From: an uncultured Clostridia bacterium | Lineage (GTDB): Bacteria; Bacillota; Clostridia; Christensenellales; Borkfalkiaceae | Direction: 5' to 3' | NCBI GenBank assembly: GCA_947627125.1 | Contig: CANQUY010000057.1 | Coordinates: forward strand, 1-10,524 | Length of the DNA stretch: 10,524 bases | Shown: piece after piece, positions 1-6,193 of the stretch | How the letters are laid out: each line of letters opens with the position of its first letter | Numbering within the stretch: the first letter of the stretch is position 1 | The notes under the pieces: generated by a model | The model's input: the letters and a program-made list of their open reading frames with translations, nothing else | What the model was told of the DNA's origin: nothing | Database searches by the model: none | Position numbers and translations under genes: made by a program

Positions 1-222
1 GTCGCCGTCGGGCGCGAAAAATACCTGCGTCTTGTTCTTGAGGCGCAGGAAAGCCTTGGAATAGATGATGCGGTCCCTGTCGCGCTGGAAGTCCGTGCGC
101 ATGGGACAAGGGGGCTCCTCCCTCTCCCGCCCGCGCGTATCTTCCGACCGCACCGCATAGGGAGAGAGGAACATTTTTTCCCTTTCGTAAATTTGTTTCT
201 TGATGTCGTATTTTTCTTTCAT
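1..222 (-). CDS. dgt: Deoxyguanosinetriphosphate triphosphohydrolase-like protein, N-terminal fragment
   Basis: The reading frame is open from the ATG at 222 to the window edge, giving 74 codons. After a charged start (MKEKYDIKKQ) comes the block LSPYAVRSEDTRGRER, then a stretch reading RTDFQRDRDRIIYSKAF and KTQVFFAPDGD. This is the conserved N-terminal signature of bacterial dGTPase/HD-domain dNTP triphosphohydrolases, which cleave dNTPs to nucleoside plus triphosphate. The HD metal-binding motifs lie beyond the window, so catalysis cannot be checked. The family usually has FRRLKHKTQVF here; this copy has FLRLKNKTQVF, two changes. The ATG at 222 is chosen because family members carry 10-15 residues before the LSPYA block. 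A GTG lies one codon upstream, and an ATG at codon 16 has a better Shine-Dalgarno (AAGGG). Its promoter region carries paired palindromes. In many Firmicutes this gene precedes dnaG and rpoD, which cannot be checked here. Confidence 0.85.
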   Translation of the reverse strand, partial: MKEKYDIKKQIYEREKMFLSPYAVRSEDTRGREREEPPCPMRTDFQRDRDRIIYSKAFLRLKNKTQVFFAPDGD

Positions 223-236
223 CACAAGTTATTTCG

Positions 237-277
237 CAAAAAAAGAAAAAAATCCTCTTTTTTGAGAGATTTTTTTC
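237..277 (-). terminator. A/U-rich hairpin in the dgt leader, possible attenuator
   Basis: Arms 245-253 and 269-277 are perfectly complementary over 9 bp. They are extended by 255-257 pairing with 266-268 across a one-base bulge. On the minus strand the hairpin is followed immediately by a run of seven T (237-243). The layout resembles an intrinsic terminator, but the stem is almost all A-U and so weak. It lies between the putative dgt promoter and the dgt start, so it would act as an attenuator or be incidental to the local AT-richness. No upstream gene needs a terminator here. Confidence 0.3.
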
Positions 278-300
278 AAAAATTCTTCGATTTTTAATAT

Positions 301-336
301 TATGTCTGGCATAATTGAACATTTATGTCTGACATA
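301..336. promoter_or_regulatory. Paired palindromic operator-like boxes upstream of dgt
   Basis: TATGTCTGACATA at 324-336 is a perfect palindrome around a central base. TATGTCTGGCATA at 301-313 is the same box with one change. Their starts are 23 bp apart, about two helical turns, which would put two bound dimers on the same face of DNA. The half-site spacing (GTC-n-GAC) resembles operators of the FadR subgroup of GntR repressors, but that assignment is inference and no regulator gene is in the window. The boxes overlap the putative dgt promoter and start region, an arrangement typical of repression. There is no divergent gene on the plus strand that they could serve instead. Confidence 0.5.
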
Positions 337-348
337 GTACTGTGTAAA
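320..348 (-). promoter_or_regulatory. Putative sigma-A promoter for dgt
   Basis: On the minus strand TTTACA (343-348) stands 17 bp before TAAATG (320-325). The -35 box is a fair match and the -10 box is poor. The perfect palindromic box lies in the spacer and the second box falls near the expected transcription start. The AT-rich segment 223-370 is the only plausible promoter region before dgt, but the exact boxes are uncertain. CATAAT at 299-304 is an alternative -10. Confidence 0.35.
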
Positions 349-405
349 ATGCAGATTTTTGGAGTTTAAGGGGGTAAGGACAGCCGTGGACGGATGAGCG
401 GGCTG

Positions 406-565
406 TGCCCGCCGCGTCATTCTGAGAAACGAAGCAGGACGAGAGGACGGGAATTGACCCGAAGAATCTCGCGACGAATGTCCGTTGCCCGCCGCGTCAT
501 TCTGAGAAACGGAGCGGGACGAGAGAACGGGAACTAACCCGAAGAATCTCGCGGCGAATGTCCGT
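406..565. repeat. 80-bp tandem duplication (two units)
   Basis: Units 406-485 and 486-565 are each exactly 80 bp and differ at only six positions by my alignment. Each carries the left arm of palindromic module A: GCGTCATTCTGAGAA, then CCCGAAGAATCTCGC, then CGAATGTCCGT. In the other copy of the module (7557-7700) this half occurs once, so the duplication happened inside the element. Confidence 0.85.
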
Positions 566-635
566 AATGTGTGCGGCGAGATGCTTCGGTACGGCTTCTG
601 TAGACTGCGTTATGCTCGCGTTCTCAGCATGACGC
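414..635. repeat. Palindromic module A, copy 1 (left half duplicated)
   Basis: The outer arms are GCGTCATTCTGAGAA (414-428) and TTCTCAGCATGACGC (621-635), complementary except for one position. The inner arms are CCGAAGAATCTCGC (540-553 in the second unit) and GCGAGATGCTTCGG near 575-590, also one mismatch. Either strand's RNA could fold into a long interrupted hairpin. Size and architecture suit a non-autonomous, REP- or MITE-like interspersed element. I found no clear target-site duplication. Confidence 0.75.
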
Positions 636-679
636 CGCTATAGGCCGCCGTGCGTTTTATGGGATCCTTCGCTACGCTC

Positions 680-742
680 AGGATGAGCGAGCTGGGCAGG
701 ATGAGCGGTTGGGCAGGATGAGCGGGCTGGGCAGGATGAGCG
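680..742. repeat. Tandem array of an 18-bp module
   Basis: AGGATGAGCGAGCTGGGC (680-697), AGGATGAGCGGTTGGGC (698-714), AGGATGAGCGGGCTGGGC (715-732) and a partial AGGATGAGCG (733-742) follow one another directly. The period is 17-18 bp. Single or double copies of the same module occur at 391-408, 9704-9731 and 10039-10048, always at the edges of larger repeat modules. Its end lies five bases from the SDR stop codon. Confidence 0.85.
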
Positions 743-747
743 CGTTC

Positions 748-1437
748 TCAAAAGCCGCCGTTGACGCCTAAGACTTGGCCGGTGACGTAGGGATCGTCGA
801 GAAGGAACAGCACAGCGCGGGCGACCTCTTCGGGGGTCCCGAACCGTCCGAGCGGGATCTCCTCTGCGAGGGCCCTTTTCTCTTCCTCGCTGAGGTGACC
901 GTTCATGGTGGTGTCGATGACGCCCGGGGCGACGCAGTTGACCGTGATCTGCGCGGGGGCGAGTTCCCTCGCAAGCGCCTTGGTGAACGCGATGACGGCC
1001 CCCTTGGAGGCGGAGTATGCGCTCTCGCAGCTTCCCCCCTCTTCCCCCCATACCGAGGAGATATTGACAATGGACCCGCCGCGCCCGAGCATCTTCTTGA
1101 CGGCGTGTTTGCAGCACAAAAAGGTCCCGCCCGCATTGACGGCCATCACCCTCTCCCATGCGGAAAGGGTCGTGTCCTGCACCTGCGCATAGAGCGGGAT
1201 CCCCGCATTGTTGACGAGATGATCGAGGGAGGAAAACCTTGCAAAGACTTCCTTCACCGCCCCCTCGTCGGAAACGTCTGCACGCAGGAACTCCACGGCG
1301 GGGAGCAGCTGTTTTGCCCGTTCCGCCGCGGCCTCATCGGAGGAATAGAGCGCAGTGACGTTCTCCCCCCGCTCAGACAATAGACGGCAGACGGCGAGGC
1401 CGATCCCCCGCGTTCCGCCCGTGACGAGCGCCCTCAT
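748..1437 (-). CDS. FabG-like short-chain dehydrogenase/reductase
   Basis: This 229-residue protein is a classical short-chain dehydrogenase/reductase with one Rossmann domain. Visible motifs are the dinucleotide-binding TGGTRGIG (6-13), DV (54-55), NNAG (76-79), and the catalytic tetrad Asn101, Ser128, Tyr141 and Lys145 (YSASK). The C-terminal PGVIDTTM and VTGQVLGVNGGF blocks resemble 3-oxoacyl-ACP reductase FabG. TGG TR at the turn is typical of NADP(H)-dependent enzymes. It is a little shorter than usual FabG (about 245 residues). It is the last gene of the aro operon and its ATG overlaps the aroK stop by 4 bp (ATGA). No fatty-acid genes are nearby, so a FabG role is not supported by context and the substrate is unknown. 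The family assignment is secure and the specific reaction is not. Confidence 0.9.
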   Translation of the reverse strand: MRALVTGGTRGIGLAVCRLLSERGENVTALYSSDEAAAERAKQLLPAVEFLRADVSDEGAVKEVFARFSSLDHLVNNAGIPLYAQVQDTTLSAWERVMAVNAGGTFLCCKHAVKKMLGRGGSIVNISSVWGEEGGSCESAYSASKGAVIAFTKALARELAPAQITVNCVAPGVIDTTMNGHLSEEEKRALAEEIPLGRFGTPEEVARAVLFLLDDPYVTGQVLGVNGGF

Positions 1438-1940
1438 CTCTCCCCCGCAAGGCGGATGATCTCATCCGCGACTTCATCGACCGATTTGTTGTCGGTATCG
1501 ACTATGAAATCGGCGACAGCTTCATAGACGGGTGTGCGCTCTGCAAGGAGCTCGCCGAGCTTTTCGGCGATCTTGCCGTTATCCTTGAGGAGCGGGCGCG
1601 TTTCATCCGCACGGACACGGCCGAGAAGGGTTTCAAAGCTCGCCCGCATGAAGAAGATCTTTCCGTTTTTCTTTAAAAGATCGGTGTTTTCGTATTTGAG
1701 AACGAGGCCGCCGCCCGTGGAGATGACGAGGCCGTCCATTCTCGCAAGTTCTTTGACGACGTCCGTTTCGAGCGCACGGAAATGTGCCTCCCCGTAATAC
1801 TCGAAGATATCCGAGATCCTACCAAAGCGGTCGGTGATGACGATATCGGTATCGTACCATCTCCGCCCCGTCCTTTCGGCGATACGGATCCCTACGCTGG
1901 ACTTTCCGACGCCCATCATGCCGCAGAGTACGATATTCAT
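1434..1940 (-). CDS. aroK: Shikimate kinase
   Basis: This cytoplasmic enzyme phosphorylates shikimate to shikimate 3-phosphate with ATP, the fifth step of the chorismate pathway. The 168-residue length is normal. It has a Walker A loop GMMGVGKSS (7-15), the shikimate-binding DTD (30-32), FEYYGEAHFRALE (46-58) with the binding Arg55, the GGG loop (76-78), the lid arginine Arg115 in ETRPLL, and Arg135 in ERTPVYE. Its ATG overlaps the aroQ stop by 4 bp and its own stop overlaps the SDR start by 4 bp, so translation is probably coupled. GGAG lies about 10 bp before the start. All residues expected for activity are present. A gluconate-kinase-like alternative is unlikely given the DTD motif and the aro neighbours. 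Confidence 0.97.
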   Translation of the reverse strand: MNIVLCGMMGVGKSSVGIRIAERTGRRWYDTDIVITDRFGRISDIFEYYGEAHFRALETDVVKELARMDGLVISTGGGLVLKYENTDLLKKNGKIFFMRASFETLLGRVRADETRPLLKDNGKIAEKLGELLAERTPVYEAVADFIVDTDNKSVDEVADEIIRLAGER

Positions 1941-2359
1941 AACAAAAAGCTCTCCAATGCCAAAATGTAGCTATATTTGCCGAAGCCCAATATTTCCCCC
2001 TTGCAGACCGCAGTCAAGACAGAGGTATGGCGGAATTCCTCCCGCGCATGCACGTTGGACATATGGACTTCGACGACGGGAACGGAAACGCTTGCGATCG
2101 CGTCGCGGATGGCATAGCTGTAGTGGGTGAAAGCGCCCGCATTCAGAACAATGCCGTCGTACACCCCCTCCGCGCGCTGGATCTGCGTGCAGATCTCCCC
2201 CTCAAAGTTGCTCTGTATGAAATCCACAAAGTGGCCCTTGCCCTCGACAAAGGCCTCGAGTTCCCTGTTGATGTCCTCGAGCGTTTCGCCGCCGTAGACG
2301 TCCTTTTCGCGCCGCCCCGTCAGATTGAGGTTGACGCCGTTGAGCACCAAGAATCTCAT
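1937..2359 (-). CDS. aroQ: 3-dehydroquinate dehydratase, type II
   Basis: This enzyme dehydrates 3-dehydroquinate to 3-dehydroshikimate, step three of the pathway, using the type II (small, dodecameric) fold rather than AroD. The 140-residue length fits. It shows LNGVNLNLTGRRE (6-18) with catalytic Arg17, the base Tyr22 in YGG, SNFEGEI (50-56), LNAGAFTHYSYAIRDA (72-87) with Asn73, and VEVHMSN (96-102) with Glu97 and His99. Family members usually have His or Ser where this one has Phe52. The start is set at 2359 because the ATG shares one base with the aroE stop (TAATG) and follows GAGGTG. A longer in-frame extension to 2560 is only aroE read in another frame. Confidence 0.97.
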   Translation of the reverse strand: MRFLVLNGVNLNLTGRREKDVYGGETLEDINRELEAFVEGKGHFVDFIQSNFEGEICTQIQRAEGVYDGIVLNAGAFTHYSYAIRDAIASVSVPVVEVHMSNVHAREEFRHTSVLTAVCKGEILGFGKYSYILALESFLL

Positions 2360-3183
2360 TATTTCACCTCGCTGTATTCTTTCCAAAGAGTTTTGGCCTC
2401 TTCGCTGTTCGGATCCTTGTTCAAAAAGATGCAGTCGGCGAAATAGGCCTGATAGAAGAGCATGGCCGCGCCGTTCAGAGTGGGTTTGCCGTATGCCTCC
2501 GCCACCCGCAAAAATTCCGACTGCGGCGGAACATAGATGAGATCGACCGCCGCCCCGCATAGCTTGAGGAGCCGATCGGCCGTGTCCGTTTCTCCGCTTT
2601 CATAGGCGACCGACGGCAGCATTCCCACCGTATTGTGCATGCCGACGCCCGTGCAGTTCAGAATGATATCGAAGGGACGCACGGGGACCCGTGAAAGGGG
2701 TGTGAACCCGCCCAATTCCTCATAGACAGCATTGAGCCGCGCCGCGTCCCGTTCATAGGCATAGACTTTCGCCTCGCCGCACAGCTTTTTGATACAGCTC
2801 CGCCCCGCGCCGCCCGCGCCGAGCACGAGGACTGACTTATCTTTGACGTCGAGCCCCGCATTTTCGAGCATGAGCATGAAGCCGTAGCCGTCCGTATTGT
2901 AGCCGAGGCGGTCCCCCGTGACGACGGTGTTCACTGCGCCAAAGACCTCCGCGTCCCCTTTCAATGCGTTCAGATAGCGGATGATCTCCCCCTTGAAGGG
3001 GATGGTGACGTTGAAGCCGTCATAGCGGGAAAAGAGCTCCTCCGCCCGCCCGTTGAACTCTTCGGGGGAAATGCTGACCTTTTCGTAGGAACATTCCACA
3101 GAGAAGCGGCGCAGAATGAAGTTGTGGATGGCGGGACTGTCGGACTGCGACACATCCTTGCCGATGACTGCAAGTTTCAGCAT
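2359..3183 (-). CDS. aroE: Shikimate dehydrogenase (NADP+)
   Basis: This enzyme reduces 3-dehydroshikimate to shikimate with NADPH, step four. Its 274 residues form two domains. The N-terminal substrate domain has SQSDSPAIHN (12-21), NVTIPFK (58-64) with catalytic Lys64, GAVNTV (82-87) and NTDG (96-99) with catalytic Asp98. The Rossmann domain has VLGAGGAG (120-127). Near the C-terminus are DLIYVPP and NGAAMLFYQA, the family's closing signature. AGGAG lies 7 bp before the ATG. The start overlaps the aroB end by 7 bp, and the stop shares a base with aroQ. The SxS motif and the Lys/Asp pair favour true AroE over the quinate/shikimate variant YdiB. Confidence 0.96.
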   Translation of the reverse strand: MLKLAVIGKDVSQSDSPAIHNFILRRFSVECSYEKVSISPEEFNGRAEELFSRYDGFNVTIPFKGEIIRYLNALKGDAEVFGAVNTVVTGDRLGYNTDGYGFMLMLENAGLDVKDKSVLVLGAGGAGRSCIKKLCGEAKVYAYERDAARLNAVYEELGGFTPLSRVPVRPFDIILNCTGVGMHNTVGMLPSVAYESGETDTADRLLKLCGAAVDLIYVPPQSEFLRVAEAYGKPTLNGAAMLFYQAYFADCIFLNKDPNSEEAKTLWKEYSEVK

Positions 3184-4241
3184 AGTGTGCTCCTGATTTC
3201 GGATAACTCCCTCGCATAGTCCGCGTAAGAGAGTTCCAAGATGGCAAATTCTCCCTTCTTGACGGGCACGGCGAGCGTGACGGCATCCCCCTTTGTGTTC
3301 TTTTTGTCGAGCAGGGCAAGGCGGGCGGCCCCTTCGACGTCGATGTCCCCGATCTTGCAGGCGAGAACAGTGCGGATGAGCGTTTCAAGCTCCCCGAGAT
3401 AGGCTTCGTCCGTTTCGAGATGCCGACGGGCAAGATAGCTCTCATAGAGAAGGCCGAGAAGCACACACTCCCCGTGGGACAAGTTCTTTTGGGTGAGTTC
3501 GATCGCGTGGCCCGTCGTATGTCCGAGGTTTAGACAGCGGCGGAGCCCATATTCTAAGGGGTCCTTCTGTACGATCTCTGCCTTGATCTGAATGTTTTCG
3601 GGCACGATCTCAGCGAGGAATTCCAGATCGAAGAGGCGATCCCGATTCTGCATGAGTTTGTCGAAGAGCGGAGCGTTCAGCGCGGCATGCTTGACGATCT
3701 CCCCAAGACCGCAGCGGATCTCCCGTTCGGGCAGGGTCTTGAAAAAGGCGGGGTCGGCATAGACATACATTGGCTGGTGAAAGGCTCCGATAAGGTTCTT
3801 CACGCCGTTAAAATCAATGGCAGTCTTGCCGCCCACGGAGCTATCCACCTGCGCAAGGAGGGTCGTGGGGACCTGAATGCAGGAGATCCCACGCATATAG
3901 AGACTCGCCGCGAGGCCGCCGACGTCCCCCACGACGCCGCCGCCGAGGGCGATGAGCTTGGAGGAGCGGCGAAGGCCGTGTTCCGCCATTGCCTTGAGGA
4001 GGGAAAACAGCGTCTGTTCGGTCTTGAATTCCTCCCCCGCGGGCATGACAAATACGGGGAGCGCAAGCGATTCGATCTTCCTTTGGTAGAGGGCAAAGAC
4101 GTTGGAATCGGTAAAGATGAGCGACCCGCCCGCTTTCAGCCACGGAAGATCCTCTTTGAGCTGTTTGGAGAGAACATTCTTGCGGCAGACGATGATACTT
4201 TTCTTTGCCGTGCCCTTCAAATTGATGTGAAAAGTCCTCAT
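3177..4241 (-). CDS. aroB: 3-dehydroquinate synthase
   Basis: This enzyme cyclises DAHP to 3-dehydroquinate, the second pathway step, using NAD+ and a divalent metal. Taken from the ATG at 4241 it is 354 residues, normal for the family. Visible are PAGEEFKT (67-74), the NAD-binding GGGVVGDVGGLAAS (100-113), QVPTTLLAQVDSSVGGKTAID (123-143), CGLGEIVKHA with the metal-binding Glu, and LNLGHTTGHAIE and SHGE with the two metal-binding His. The start is supported by a 4-bp ATGA overlap with the aroC stop and GGAG 8 bp upstream. An in-frame extension to 4340 is antisense-like read-through of aroC and is rejected. The end overlaps aroE by 7 bp. No fusion to other aro domains is seen. Confidence 0.97.
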   Translation of the reverse strand: MRTFHINLKGTAKKSIIVCRKNVLSKQLKEDLPWLKAGGSLIFTDSNVFALYQRKIESLALPVFVMPAGEEFKTEQTLFSLLKAMAEHGLRRSSKLIALGGGVVGDVGGLAASLYMRGISCIQVPTTLLAQVDSSVGGKTAIDFNGVKNLIGAFHQPMYVYADPAFFKTLPEREIRCGLGEIVKHAALNAPLFDKLMQNRDRLFDLEFLAEIVPENIQIKAEIVQKDPLEYGLRRCLNLGHTTGHAIELTQKNLSHGECVLLGLLYESYLARRHLETDEAYLGELETLIRTVLACKIGDIDVEGAARLALLDKKNTKGDAVTLAVPVKKGEFAILELSYADYARELSEIRSTLC

Positions 4242-5356
4242 TGGAGTTCTCCGTTGCGCCTCAGAAGTTCGGCCATGGTGTCGCCGCCAAGACGCTCGGA
4301 AACGACCTTGGCAAGCTCTGCGGCGATTGCGGCCTCGCACACCGTTTCACAGGCGAAAACTGCGCAGACGTCGCTGCGTTCGGGAGCCGAGAGGGCGGGC
4401 TCGAGGGTATCCGTATCGACGGTGCGGAGCCCCTTCATGACGGTGGGGATGGGCTTCATGGCCGCACGGAGAACGAGCTCTTCCCCGTTGGACATGCCTC
4501 CCTCGATCCCGCCGGCGTTGTTAGTGCGGCGGGTGAAATTCACATTGATTTCGTCGTGGACGGAAGAGCCGAAACGGCGGGCGGATGAAAAGCCGAGGCC
4601 GACTTCAACGCCCTTCACGGCCTGCACGCTCATGAGAGCGGAGGTAAGGCGGGCGTCGAGCTTCTCAGCATACGTCATGCAGCTGCCGAAGCCCGCCTTG
4701 AGCCCGCGCACGCGGAGCTCGACAACGCCGCCCAAACTATCCCCCTCTGCCCGTGCCCTGTCGATGAGGGCGCAGGCCTCCCTTTCGAGGTCCGTATCCA
4801 GCATACCCAAGAGAGGCGAACGCTTCAAAATCGCGTCATAAGTGTAAGATTTTTCGTCCGAAACGGAGCCGACGCTCCGCACGAAGCCGCAGATCTCAAT
4901 GCCGAGCGCGGCCAAAAATTGGCGGCAGACCTCCCCCGCCGCGACCCGCACGGCAGTTTCCCGCGCGGAGGCACGTTCCAGAATATTCCTCGCGTCGTCC
5001 TGCCCGAACTTGCGCATTCCCGCGAGATCTGCATGCCCCGGGCGGACCTTGGTGAGCCGCCGCTCCCCTGCGTCGCACCCCTCGGGAGCCATGCAGTGTT
5101 TCCAATTCTCGTAGTCGCGGTTCCACACGGCGAGCGCAATGGGGCTGCCGAGCGTCACACGGTTTCTGACGCCCGAGAGAATTTCCACCCGATCGCATTC
5201 GATCTTCTGCCGCGCACCCCTGCCGTAGCCGCTCTGCCGAAGCGCAAGGCGGGCGTCGATCTCTTCGATATTCAATTCCAATCCTGCGGGAATGCCCTCG
5301 AGAATGGCAAAAAGTCCCTTCCCGTGCGATTCTCCCGCCGTCGTCATGCGTATCAT
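4238..5356 (-). CDS. aroC: Chorismate synthase
   Basis: This enzyme converts EPSP to chorismate, the last pathway step, and needs reduced FMN. The 372-residue product begins MIRMTTAGESHGKG with the conserved His11. It continues with SGYGRGARQKIE, RPGHADLAG (105-113) with His108, RASARETA (128-135) and TRRTNNAGGIEGGMSNGE (275-292), the flavin and substrate signatures. An ERSDVCAV segment near 326-333 replaces the common GRHDPC form; I regard this as a normal variant. The start at 5356 is preferred over 5374 because it matches the family N-terminus, forms an ATGA overlap with the preceding stop, and has AAGGAG (5362-5367) five bases upstream. No flavin reductase gene is nearby. Confidence 0.97.
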   Translation of the reverse strand: MIRMTTAGESHGKGLFAILEGIPAGLELNIEEIDARLALRQSGYGRGARQKIECDRVEILSGVRNRVTLGSPIALAVWNRDYENWKHCMAPEGCDAGERRLTKVRPGHADLAGMRKFGQDDARNILERASARETAVRVAAGEVCRQFLAALGIEICGFVRSVGSVSDEKSYTYDAILKRSPLLGMLDTDLEREACALIDRARAEGDSLGGVVELRVRGLKAGFGSCMTYAEKLDARLTSALMSVQAVKGVEVGLGFSSARRFGSSVHDEINVNFTRRTNNAGGIEGGMSNGEELVLRAAMKPIPTVMKGLRTVDTDTLEPALSAPERSDVCAVFACETVCEAAIAAELAKVVSERLGGDTMAELLRRNGELQ

Positions 5357-6192
5357 CTCTTCTCCTTTTGCCAAGCGGCGATCTTGCTCTTGATCTCCCC
5401 GATCTGTGCCTTTGCGGCCGCGTAGCCGACTTCAAACATTTCGTCCATGGAAACGGGATCGATGTTTGTCGCTTTAAAGTTCCTCAGATTCGGCCGAATC
5501 ATCACATCGGACGCCTCATAGCCGCGGGTCTTGGCGTTCTCAAGATACCTCACGGGCGTCATCGCAGCGATGGCCGAGCCCACAAGACGTGCGATCGTGC
5601 TCTTTTCCTCCTCGGGAGGATTGAAAGCGGAGAGATCGATCCCGATGACAAAATCGGCGCCGAGCTGTTTGCAGTAGTCCGCGGGAATGGCGTCCGAAAA
5701 TGCGCCGTCGTAGTACTTTGTACTGCCGATCTCCACGCCGCGGAAGAAGGGAGGGATCGCCGCCGAGGCCGTGAGCGCCCTTGCGAGTTTCCCCTCCTTG
5801 AGGAGCTTGCTCTTGTTGGTCATGCCGTCCGTCACGGCAACGCCGAAGGGAATATTGAGGGTAGAAAAGTCCCCCTCGAGATAATTTTCGAGAAAACTCT
5901 CGATAAAGGACATGTCCGAAAATGGCTTTAAGTTCTTGGAAAACTCCCTGCGGTTGACGTTTTCGACAATGCCGACCATGTCTGCCGAGGAATAGCCCTT
6001 GGCATAGAGGGCTCCGACGATCCCGCCGATGGACGCGCCCGTCACGACGGCAAAGGAAAGCCCCGCCTCTTCGAACGCCTTAAGCGCTCCGAGGTGCGCC
6101 ATGCCCTTCGCGCCCCCGCTTCCGAGAGCGAGCCCGAGCTTGATCTTCGGTTTTTTGCCGAAAAGAGCTTTCAGCCGCGAGAAAAATCCCAT
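5353..6192 (-). CDS. Patatin-like phospholipase family protein (RssA/NTE type)
   Basis: This 279-residue protein is a patatin-fold serine hydrolase. The oxyanion-hole motif GSGGAKG (24-30), the nucleophile elbow GASIG with Ser54, and DGA with Asp162 form the expected Ser-Asp dyad. TASAAIPPFF (141-150) is a typical family block. A basic, amphipathic start (GFFSRLKALFGKKPK) may touch the membrane, but there is no signal peptide or transmembrane segment. Relatives hydrolyse phospholipids or lysophospholipids; the substrate here is unknown. The gene starts one base after the PhnP-like stop and its stop overlaps the aroC start by 4 bp, so it is co-transcribed with aromatic synthesis without an obvious functional link. 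The Shine-Dalgarno is weak, consistent with coupling. Confidence 0.9.
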   Translation of the reverse strand: MGFFSRLKALFGKKPKIKLGLALGSGGAKGMAHLGALKAFEEAGLSFAVVTGASIGGIVGALYAKGYSSADMVGIVENVNRREFSKNLKPFSDMSFIESFLENYLEGDFSTLNIPFGVAVTDGMTNKSKLLKEGKLARALTASAAIPPFFRGVEIGSTKYYDGAFSDAIPADYCKQLGADFVIGIDLSAFNPPEEEKSTIARLVGSAIAAMTPVRYLENAKTRGYEASDVMIRPNLRNFKATNIDPVSMDEMFEVGYAAAKAQIGEIKSKIAAWQKEKR

Positions 6193-6193
6193 G

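Larger units (their letters stand above)
391..742. repeat. Repeat island 1 between dgt and the SDR gene
   Basis: This non-coding stretch is a mosaic of repeat modules that recur elsewhere in the window. It contains one copy of the 18-bp module (391-408), an 80-bp tandem duplication, the right half of palindromic module A (to about 637), a GGATCC-type module ending AGGATGAGCG (about 660-689), and a tandem array of the 18-bp module running to 742. The array stops 5 bp from the SDR stop codon. Open frames through it give low-complexity peptides such as HPERSEGSH, a familiar artefact of such repeats, so no gene is called. No transposase is present. Confidence 0.8.

Noticed and set aside
229..420. 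A 63-codon minus-strand frame upstream of dgt
   Set aside because: It runs through a repeat module, the operator boxes and the A/T hairpin, with no ribosome site and a sharp composition change; it is better read as regulatory DNA.
406..565. The repeats as a CRISPR array
   Set aside because: Only two directly abutting 80-bp units with no spacers, and no cas genes.
638..1159. A 173-codon minus-strand frame ending in repeat-derived HPERSEGSHKTHGGL
   Set aside because: It is Arg-rich and out of frame with the SDR gene, and its tail is translated repeat DNA.
775..1383. A 202-codon plus-strand frame over the SDR gene
   Set aside because: It is antisense to a protein with a complete catalytic tetrad and has no recognisable domain.
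2360..2560. N-terminal extension of AroQ to 207 residues
   Set aside because: The added 67 residues are aroE read in another frame; the ATG at 2359 gives the standard family start and a ribosome site.
3687..4841. A 384-codon plus-strand open frame antisense to aroB and aroC
   Set aside because: It has no domain signatures or ribosome site and is the mirror of two well-supported genes; long antisense frames are common in GC-rich DNA.
5357..5374. Upstream ATG for AroC at 5374
   Set aside because: It would place the AAGGAG ribosome site inside the gene and add residues not seen in the family.
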